Part shown: in pieces, positions 23,608-28,885 of the stretch
How the letters are laid out: each line of letters starts with the position of its first letter
Numbering within the stretch: position 1 is the stretch's first letter
DNA from: DAOUBP01 sp034432655
GTDB taxonomy: Bacteria > Chloroflexota > Anaerolineae > CG2-30-64-16
Length of the DNA stretch: 28,885 nt
Direction of reading: 5' to 3'
NCBI GenBank assembly: GCA_034432655.1
Contig: DAOUBP010000132.1
Coordinates: 1 to 28,885 of the forward strand
Translations under genes and position numbers: made by a program
Notes under the pieces: generated by a model
The model's input: only the letters and a program-made list of their open reading frames with translations
Told to the model about the DNA's origin: nothing
Databases searched by the model: none

Positions 23608-23694
23608 GCAGATCACAGACCTGGGTTCGGGGGCATCTGTGAGCCTCGACCGCCGGTCGCAGAGCGGCCGGCAGCAGCCAGGTCGTGATCTGCC
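23608..23694. repeat. Palindromic intergenic element before ligA
   Basis: GCAGATCACAGACCTGG (23608-23624) recurs in inverted form, with one base missing, as CCAGGTCGTGATCTGC (23678-23693). The 53 bp between contain CCGCCGGTCGCAGAGCGGCCGGC, another imperfect palindrome. No ORF is present. It could fold as a long hairpin in RNA or single-stranded DNA. Confidence 0.6.
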
Positions 23695-23724
23695 GGGGTT
23701 CACATCCAGCACGGGCCTGCCACT

Positions 23725-23753
23725 TTGCTTTTCGCTGACGGCGGCGGTATAAT
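23725..23753 (+). promoter_or_regulatory. Promoter of ligA, very short leader
   Basis: A perfect TATAAT (23748-23753) with a weak TTGCTT (23725-23730) 17 bp upstream. The ATG at 23764 is 10 nt after the -10 box, so the leader would be about 3-4 nt, too short for a ribosome binding site. Confidence 0.62.
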
Positions 23754-23763
23754 CCAAAGCTGT

Positions 23764-25839
23764 ATGACCGATATCAATGAACGGCTGAACCGCTTGCGGC
23801 AGGCCATCGCTTATCATGCCTACCGCTACTACGTATTGGACGATCCCGTCATCAGCGATGCCGAGTATGATGCGTTGTGGCGCGAGCTGGTGGCGCTGGA
23901 GGCCGCGCATCCCGAGCTGATCACCCCCGACAGCCCTACTCAGCGCGTGCCGGGCGCGCCGGCGGAACGGTTTGCCAAGGTGCGGCACCCGGCACCCATC
24001 CTCAGCCTGGGCAACGCCTTCGACGTGGAGGAGCTCATCGCCTGGCGCGATCGCTTCATGAAGCTGTTGTCGGCCGAGGATGCCGCGCGCGTCCGCTACG
24101 TGGTAGAGCCCAAGATTGACGGCTTGACCGTAGTGTTGCATTACGAAGAGGGCCGGTTCACCCTGGGCGCCACGCGTGGGGACGGCGAGGTGGGCGAGGA
24201 CATCACAGCCAACCTGCGCACGGTGAAGGCCGTGCCGCTGCGCATCCCCTGCGCGGCCCCTGAGCCGTCGCCGGCGGGGGATGGCTGGCAAGGGCCTGTG
24301 CCGGCGCGGCTGATCGTGCGCGGGGAGGCCTACGTCTCGGTGGCCGATTTTCAACGCTTCAACGCGGCCCAGGCCCAGAGCGGCGGCCGCACCTATGCCA
24401 ATCCACGTAACTTCGCGGCCGGCTCGTTGCGCCAGCTCGACCCGCGCATCACCGCCGAGCGCCCCATCCGGTTGTGGGTGTATCAGATCGTGGCGTTGGA
24501 GGGCGCCGGGCCGGATGCACCGCGAGGCCAGTGGGAGGCGTTGGACTACCTGCGGCGCCTGGGCTTCCCGGTGGAGCGCCGCAACCGGTTGTTCACCGAT
24601 TTCGACGCGCTGACGCAGTTCGTGGTCTGGTGGGGCAGGGAGGAACGCCGTCAACTGCCATACGAGGCCGATGGCCTGGTCATCAAGGTGGATGATTTTG
24701 CCCTGCAAGAAAGGCTGGGCTACGTGGGCAAGGACCCGCGCTGGGCGGTGGCGTATAAGTATCCCTCGGAGGAGGCGGTCACCCGGCTCCTGGACATCAA
24801 GGTCAACGTGGGTCGCACCGGCACCCTCAACCCTTACGCAGTGCTGGAACCTGTGCAGGTGGGCGGGGTGACGGTCTCCAACGCGACGTTACATAACGAG
24901 GATTACATCCGCGACAACGACATCCGCGTCGGCGACATGGTGGTGGTCAAACGCGCTGGCGAGGTGATCCCTCAGGTGTTGCGGCCCGTGGTAGAGCTGC
25001 GCACCGGCGAGGAGCGGGTCTGGCAGATGCCGCAGACCTGTCCGGCCTGCGGATCGCCTGCGGTGCGCGATCCCGGCGAGGCGGCCTGGTACTGCATCAA
25101 CAGCGCGTGCCCGGCCCAGCTGGTGCGCGGGGTAGAGCATTTCGTCAGCCGCGGGGCCATGGATATCGCCGGGTTCGGCATCCGGCAGGCTGAGCTTTTC
25201 GTGGAGAAGGGGTTCATCCGCGATCTGGCCGACATCTTCTACCTGAACCCGGATGAGCTGCGCAAGCTGGAGGGATTTGGGGACAAGCGGGTGGCCAACC
25301 TGATGGCCGCCATTGAAGCTGCTAAAACGCGGCCGCCGGCCCGCCTTTTGAACGCGCTGGGGATCAAAGGGGTGGGCGAGGTGGTGGCCGAGGACCTGAT
25401 GGCCCATTTCGGCAGCCTGGACGCGCTGAGCCAGGCCTCGGTCGAGGAGCTGCAGGCCATCCCGGGGATCGGGCCGGTGCTGGCGCAGAACATCGCGGAT
25501 TGGTTCCGCCAGGAACCCAACCGGCAGTTGATCGAGAAGCTGAAAGCGGCCGGGGTGCGCACCGGCGAGGTCGGCCGGCCGGCCATGCCTGTGGCTGCGC
25601 AACCGTTGGCCGGCCTGACCTTTGTCATCACCGGCACGCTACCGACCATGAGCCGTGAGGAGGCCAGGGAATTCATCAAAGCCCACGGTGGCAAGGTGAC
25701 CGATTCGGTCAGCAAGAACACCAGTTACCTCGTGGCCGGCGAGGCGGCCGGGTCGAAACTCGCCAAAGCCCTCCAGCTCGGCATCCCGGTCATTGACGAA
25801 GCCGGATTGCGCCGCCTGGCCGGAGCACCCAGTCCCTGA
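23764..25839 (+). CDS. ligA: NAD-dependent DNA ligase
   Basis: Seals nicks in DNA during replication and repair with NAD+ as adenylyl donor. The domains occur in order: Ia (about 1-70, with YRYYVLDDPVISDAEYD), adenylation with catalytic K117 in EPKIDGL, RGDGEVGEDITAN and PRNFAAGSLRQLD, the OB domain (VGRTGTLNPYAVLEPV), a four-cysteine zinc finger (CPACGS...CINSACPAQ), a helix-hairpin-helix domain (about 470-590) and a C-terminal BRCT domain (TFVITGTLPTMSREEAREFI). At 691 residues it is full length, and all key residues are present. The ATG at 23764 gives a canonical N-terminus. It may be co-transcribed with the CpXC and cinA genes that follow, the first after a 57-nt repeat-filled gap. Confidence 0.97.
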   Translation: MTDINERLNRLRQAIAYHAYRYYVLDDPVISDAEYDALWRELVALEAAHPELITPDSPTQRVPGAPAERFAKVRHPAPILSLGNAFDVEELIAWRDRFMKLLSAEDAARVRYVVEPKIDGLTVVLHYEEGRFTLGATRGDGEVGEDITANLRTVKAVPLRIPCAAPEPSPAGDGWQGPVPARLIVRGEAYVSVADFQRFNAAQAQSGGRTYANPRNFAAGSLRQLDPRITAERPIRLWVYQIVALEGAGPDAPRGQWEALDYLRRLGFPVERRNRLFTDFDALTQFVVWWGREERRQLPYEADGLVIKVDDFALQERLGYVGKDPRWAVAYKYPSEEAVTRLLDIKVNVGRTGTLNPYAVLEPVQVGGVTVSNATLHNEDYIRDNDIRVGDMVVVKRAGEVIPQVLRPVVELRTGEERVWQMPQTCPACGSPAVRDPGEAAWYCINSACPAQLVRGVEHFVSRGAMDIAGFGIRQAELFVEKGFIRDLADIFYLNPDELRKLEGFGDKRVANLMAAIEAAKTRPPARLLNALGIKGVGEVVAEDLMAHFGSLDALSQASVEELQAIPGIGPVLAQNIADWFRQEPNRQLIEKLKAAGVRTGEVGRPAMPVAAQPLAGLTFVITGTLPTMSREEAREFIKAHGGKVTDSVSKNTSYLVAGEAAGSKLAKALQLGIPVIDEAGLRRLAGAPSP

Positions 25840-25840
25840 T

Positions 25841-25884
25841 ACGCGCTGCGCAAGACGCAAGAACGCAATACGCAATACGCAATA
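25841..25884. repeat. ACGCAAT tandem repeat in the leader of the CpXC gene
   Basis: Copies of ACGCAAT and near relatives (ACGCAAG, GCGCAAG) fill the gap between ligA and the ribosome binding site GAAAGG of the next gene. The last three copies (about 25864-25883) are exact. It is the clearest copy of the repeat type also found at 8246 and 20305. Confidence 0.75.
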
Positions 25885-25896
25885 GAAAGGTCTTCC

Positions 25897-27225
25897 ATGC
25901 CTGAATCACAAGGAATCCAGATCACCTGCCCGAGCTGTGGCAATGTCTATCACGCGCCTGTCCGTTCGATCATTGACGTAGGCAGTGAGCCCCGCTTGCG
26001 CGATGCCTTCCTGAGCGGCGCCCTCAACGTGGCAGTCTGCCCGAAATGCCAGACCGCCGTCAAGATGGAGACACCGCTGGTTTACCATGACCCTGACGCG
26101 GAGTTCCTGGCCGTCTACTTCCCGCCTCAGCTCAATATCCCCGAGATGCAAAAGCAAAAGATGATCGGGGATGTGACCCAGTCGCTGATGCGCTCCCTCC
26201 CGCCGGATCAACGCAAGGGCTATTTCCTGAGCCCGCGCCAGTATTCCAGCCTCCAGAGCCTGATGGACGCAGTGCTGGGCACTATGGGCATCAGCCAGGA
26301 GATGATTGACCGTCAGCGCAAGAAGGTGAAGCTGATCGAGCAGTTCTCGGTCATGGCCGATGACCCCAAGGGCCTGCAGATGCTCCTCAAGGGCAATGAG
26401 AGCCAGGTTGATGCGGAGTTTTACACCATCCTGGCGAACATGCTGGAACAGGCCATGGTGACGGGTGATCAAAAGACGGCCGAACGGTTGCGGCTCCTGG
26501 AACAGAACCTGATGCCGCTGACCCCGTTCGGCCAGCGCTTGGCCAAGCAGCGGGCGGCGGTGGCCTCTTTGGATCAGCTCGACAGCCAGGAGGCCTTCTT
26601 CGAGCGGGTGCTGCAGGCTGATCTGGATGAGGCGGAGGCGATCGCGGCCGTCGCGCGGCCGCTGATGGATTACAACTTTTTCGAGCAGCTGACCGGCCGG
26701 ATTGACGCCGCGCAGGGCGCCGAACGCGAGCGGTTGATCGCGTTACGGGAGAAGCTGCTGCAGGTGACCGACCGCCTGGATCAGATCAGCCAGGCAGCGG
26801 TCAAGGAGAAGCTCGACTTGCTGGATGAGCTGATCAAAGATCCGAGCCCGCGCAGCGCGCTGCGCGCCCATGAGGACGAGATTGATGATCTCTTCATGAC
26901 TGTGCTGCGGGCCGTGATCGAGCAGACGAAGAAAACGGGGGACCAGGATTTGCTGGACGTCCTGGAGATGATCCAGGATGAGGCGATCAACATCATCCAG
27001 GAAGGCTACCCGTCGGAAGTGCAGTTCATCAACGAGTTGTTGTACCAGCCATACCCTGAGGGCACCCGGCAGATGTTGCGAGAGCGTCGGGATGAAGTGA
27101 CCCCTGAGCTGCTGGACTTGATGGCTCGCATGGCAGAGGAGCTGGGGCAAACGGATGACCCTGACTCGGCCGAGTTGGCCAAACGGCTCCGGGATATTCG
27201 CGCCCAGGCGATGCTTTTGGTCTGA
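25897..27225 (+). CDS. CpXC domain protein of unknown function
   Basis: A 442-residue cytosolic protein. The N-terminal domain (about 1-110) has two Cys pairs, C11-P-S-C14 and C48-P-K-C51, spaced as a zinc ribbon in the pattern of the CpXC domain family (PF14353); the family's function is not known. The rest is mostly helical and acidic, with repeated segments of the kind TGDQKTAERLRLLEQNL and TKKTGDQDLLDVLEMI, suggesting helical repeats or a scaffold. No signal peptide, membrane segment or catalytic motif is visible. The ATG at 25897 follows GAAAGG by 6 nt. Its TGA stop overlaps the cinA ATG (TGATG), so the two are translationally coupled, and this is the main clue to its role. Confidence 0.88.
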   Translation: MPESQGIQITCPSCGNVYHAPVRSIIDVGSEPRLRDAFLSGALNVAVCPKCQTAVKMETPLVYHDPDAEFLAVYFPPQLNIPEMQKQKMIGDVTQSLMRSLPPDQRKGYFLSPRQYSSLQSLMDAVLGTMGISQEMIDRQRKKVKLIEQFSVMADDPKGLQMLLKGNESQVDAEFYTILANMLEQAMVTGDQKTAERLRLLEQNLMPLTPFGQRLAKQRAAVASLDQLDSQEAFFERVLQADLDEAEAIAAVARPLMDYNFFEQLTGRIDAAQGAERERLIALREKLLQVTDRLDQISQAAVKEKLDLLDELIKDPSPRSALRAHEDEIDDLFMTVLRAVIEQTKKTGDQDLLDVLEMIQDEAINIIQEGYPSEVQFINELLYQPYPEGTRQMLRERRDEVTPELLDLMARMAEELGQTDDPDSAELAKRLRDIRAQAMLLV

Positions 27226-28475
27226 TGAACGCTGAGATCATCACTTCCGGTACCGAGCTGTTGTTGGGCGAGACGGTAGACACCAATTCAGCCTACATCG
27301 CCCGCGCGCTGCGGGATATCGGGGTTAATCTCTATTTCAAGACTTCGGTCGGCGATAACGTGGAGCGCATGGCGCTGGCGTTGCGCCAGGCTCTGGCGCG
27401 CGCCGATGTGGTGATCACCACCGGCGGCCTGGGCCCCACAGTGGATGACGTGACCCGCGAGGCGGTCGCCGCCGCCACCGGCCGCAAGCTGGTGCTGAAC
27501 CCGCAGTGCCTGGCGCACATGGAGGCCCTGTTCGCCCGCTGGGGCCGGACCGTCAGCGAGAACAACCGGCGACAGGTCTATCTGCCCGAGGGCAGCATCC
27601 CTATCTTGAACCCGGTCGGCACTGCGCCGGGCTTCATTGTGGAGACCGAACAGGGCACGATCATCTCCCTGCCCGGCGTGCCGCGCGAGATGGAACGCCT
27701 GATGCAAGACGCGGTGTTGCCCTACCTTAAGCAGCGCCTGGGAGAGGAGCAGGCGGTCATCAAAGCGCACGTGCTGCGCACGGTGGGGCTGCCGGAGAGC
27801 TGGATAGACGAAAAGCTGGACGTTCAGATGCGCTCGGCCAACCCGACTGTGGGCCTTGCGGCCCATCTGGGCGCGGTAGATATCCGCATCACTGCCCGCG
27901 CGGCCACCGAAGAGGAAGCGGACCGGATGATCGCAGCCATGGAGGCTGAGGTGCGGGCGCGTATCGGCGACGAGCATATCTACGGCACCGGCGCCGACCG
28001 GTTGGAGGAAGTGACCGGCCGGGCGCTGGCACGGGCCGGCGTGAAGCTGGCCCTGCTGGAAACCGCCACCCGGGGCGAGATCGCCCGCCTGCTGCGCGCG
28101 ACCTCGGAGGGGAGCCGTGCGCTCAGCAGCGCGTATGTGGTCAGCGGCCCGGAAGAACTGGCGGAGCTGCTGGGCATCTCGCGCACCAAGATCGAAGCCT
28201 ACGGCTGGGTCAGCCAGATGGTCGCGGCCGAGGCCGCTGCGCTGCTAATTGACACCTACGAGGGCGGATGGGGCATGGCGGTGCTCAGCTGCTGCGGCGA
28301 CGAGGGCGACGTGTACGGCGACAACCCGGGCGAGACCTATGTGGCGCTGGGCACGCCCGACACGACCTTGGTTAAGCACTATCCCTACGGCGGCACCGGC
28401 ACCCTGGCGACCCGCTGGATCACCATGCGCTGTCTGGACATCCTCAGGCAGCAGGCGTTGGCGAAATCCGTGTAG
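27225..28475 (+). CDS. cinA: CinA family protein with degenerate C-terminal amidase domain
   Basis: CinA proteins join an N-terminal MoaB/MogA-like domain to a C-terminal nicotinamide-nucleotide amidase (PncC) domain and act in NAD salvage. The N-terminal domain is well conserved: AEIITSGTELLLGETVDTNS, TTGGLGPTVDDVTREAVA and ENNRRQVYLPEGSIPILNPVGTAP-type sequence. In the C-terminal part the usual AESCTGG active-site motif reads L-E-T280-A-T-R-G, with Thr in place of the catalytic Ser, and the GIAGPGG loop reads SCCGDEGD. The fold is still recognisable (SSAYVVSG, IEAYGWVSQMVA). The amidase activity is therefore probably lost, while the N-terminal domain may still act as a pyrophosphatase. Length (416) is normal. 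The gene overlaps the CpXC gene by 1 nt. Confidence 0.92.
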   Translation: MNAEIITSGTELLLGETVDTNSAYIARALRDIGVNLYFKTSVGDNVERMALALRQALARADVVITTGGLGPTVDDVTREAVAAATGRKLVLNPQCLAHMEALFARWGRTVSENNRRQVYLPEGSIPILNPVGTAPGFIVETEQGTIISLPGVPREMERLMQDAVLPYLKQRLGEEQAVIKAHVLRTVGLPESWIDEKLDVQMRSANPTVGLAAHLGAVDIRITARAATEEEADRMIAAMEAEVRARIGDEHIYGTGADRLEEVTGRALARAGVKLALLETATRGEIARLLRATSEGSRALSSAYVVSGPEELAELLGISRTKIEAYGWVSQMVAAEAAALLIDTYEGGWGMAVLSCCGDEGDVYGDNPGETYVALGTPDTTLVKHYPYGGTGTLATRWITMRCLDILRQQALAKSV

Positions 28476-28794
28476 GACGATCTTCAGATCGTCCTTTATC
28501 TGGCGATCTAAAGATCGCCCTACGCTTGACGATCTTCAGATCGTCCTTTGCCTGGCGATCTAAAGATCGCCCTACGCTTGACGATCTTCAGATCGTCCTT
28601 TGCCTGGCAATCTAAAGATCGCCCTACGTTTGACGATCTTCAGATCGTCCTTTGCCTGGCGATCTAAAGATCGCCCTACGTTTGACGATCTTCAGATCGT
28701 CCTTTGCCTGGCGATCTTAAAGATCGCCCTACGTTTGACGATCTTCAGATCGTCCTTTATCTGGCGATCTAAAGATCGCCCTACGTTTGACGAT
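28475..28794. repeat. Tandem array of 52-bp units with two hairpins each
   Basis: Six full units start at 28476, 28528, 28580, 28632, 28684 and 28737, with a truncated seventh at 28789. Each unit carries two perfect or near-perfect 8-bp palindromes, GACGATCTTCAGATCGTC and GGCGATCTAAAGATCGCC, joined by CTTT(G/A)(C/T)CT and CTACG(C/T)TT spacers. Unit 3 has GGCAATCT in one arm, and unit 5 has one extra T, which makes it 53 bp. The array begins at the last base of the cinA stop codon. The first hairpin (GGACGATCT/AGATCGTCC, then TTTATC) could end cinA transcription. No ORF in it is credible, since 52 is not a multiple of 3. Together with the next element this fills the 28476-28812 gap. Confidence 0.9.
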
Positions 28795-28795
28795 C

Positions 28796-28821
28796 TTATG
28801 AACTTTAAAAATTTAATCGGG
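28796..28821. repeat. Solitary copy of the MITE end motif
   Basis: TTATGAACTTTAAAAATTTA followed by ATCGGGTAAC matches the left end of the 16514 element (27 of 36 positions when aligned from 28793). It starts where the 52-bp array breaks off and overlaps the stop codon of the minus-strand gene at 28813. No inverted partner is visible, so it may be a lone end or one whose partner was lost. Confidence 0.5.
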
Positions 28822-28885
28822 TAACAGCCCGACGTAGTGCAGCAGTTCGGTGGAACCGCTGCTGAAGTTTTCCAGGAACGCCGCT
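28813..28885 (-). CDS. 3' end of an unidentified minus-strand gene
   Basis: The minus strand reads an open frame from the window edge to a TAA at 28815-28813, ending in TELLHYVGLLPD. The 23 residues have a plausible amino-acid composition with no rare codons, and the frame converges on cinA as do other gene pairs here. Too little is present to name a family, and a chance frame cannot be excluded. Confidence 0.4.
   Translation of the reverse strand, partial: AAFLENFSSGSTELLHYVGLLPD

Noticed and set aside
28475..28794. CRISPR array
   Set aside because: The repeat-to-repeat segments are themselves nearly identical, the period is one uniform 52-bp unit with no unique spacers, and no cas gene is present.
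28600..28824. 74-codon open frame inside the 52-bp array
   Set aside because: Its protein is just the array translated; the period is not a multiple of 3 and no ribosome binding site is seen.

Overview
The window is GC-rich bacterial chromosomal DNA that looks like a Chloroflexota genome, probably Anaerolineae or a close relative. This is inference from gene content and style, not from a marker gene. The supporting signs are a secreted protein with a long Pro/Thr stalk and one C-terminal membrane anchor, a CpXC-domain protein beside cinA and ligA, a lipoprotein-type class A penicillin-binding protein, no outer-membrane genes, and many short intergenic repeats. I found no rRNA, tRNA or CRISPR array.

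Layout. 1-5257: an integron-type tyrosine recombinase whose 5' end may lie outside the window, then a promoter, arfB (ribosome rescue) overlapping a class A PBP gene, and a convergent gene for a possible acyltransferase. 5276-8239: a promoter-driven secreted stalk protein, a MITE-like structured intergenic element, trmI (tRNA m1A58 methyltransferase) with its own terminator, and a divergent small membrane protein. 8331-9560: dinB. 9707-13944 (minus): an operon of oligopeptide-binding lipoprotein, two DppB/DppC-type permeases and sfsA, with no ATPase genes in it. 14176-16487: a putative membrane-anchored zinc metallopeptidase and a divergent GNAT acetyltransferase. 16514-22487: a second MITE-like element, then a minus-strand ABC exporter operon (ABC-2 permease, ATPase, ATPase, and an 877-residue membrane fusion protein made of two complete HlyD-like modules in tandem). 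22544-28475 (plus): a divergent promoter region with a perfect 17-bp palindrome over a -10 box, a PflX-like radical SAM protein, ligA, a CpXC protein and cinA with a degenerate C-terminal domain. 28475-28885: a tandem array of 52-bp units each carrying two hairpins, a solitary MITE-end motif, and the 3' end of a minus-strand gene.

How the genes work together. The exporter operon resembles E. coli ybhGFSR (a YbhF-like pair of ATPases, an ABC-2 permease and a YbhG-like fusion protein), but with one permease gene and a doubled fusion protein. The dpp-like operon would import peptides using ATPases encoded elsewhere. ligA, dinB and possibly cinA are genome-maintenance genes; arfB and trmI act in translation; the PBP, the stalk protein and the peptidase belong to the cell envelope.

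Regulatory signals are unusually readable. Several sigma-70-like promoters with 16-18 bp spacers can be seen, and at least two place the expected transcription start on or next to the ATG, suggesting leaderless mRNAs. The most interesting points are the tandem fusion protein, the family of inverted-end intergenic elements at convergent gene junctions, the double-hairpin array, and the loss of the usual active-site motif in the CinA C-domain.
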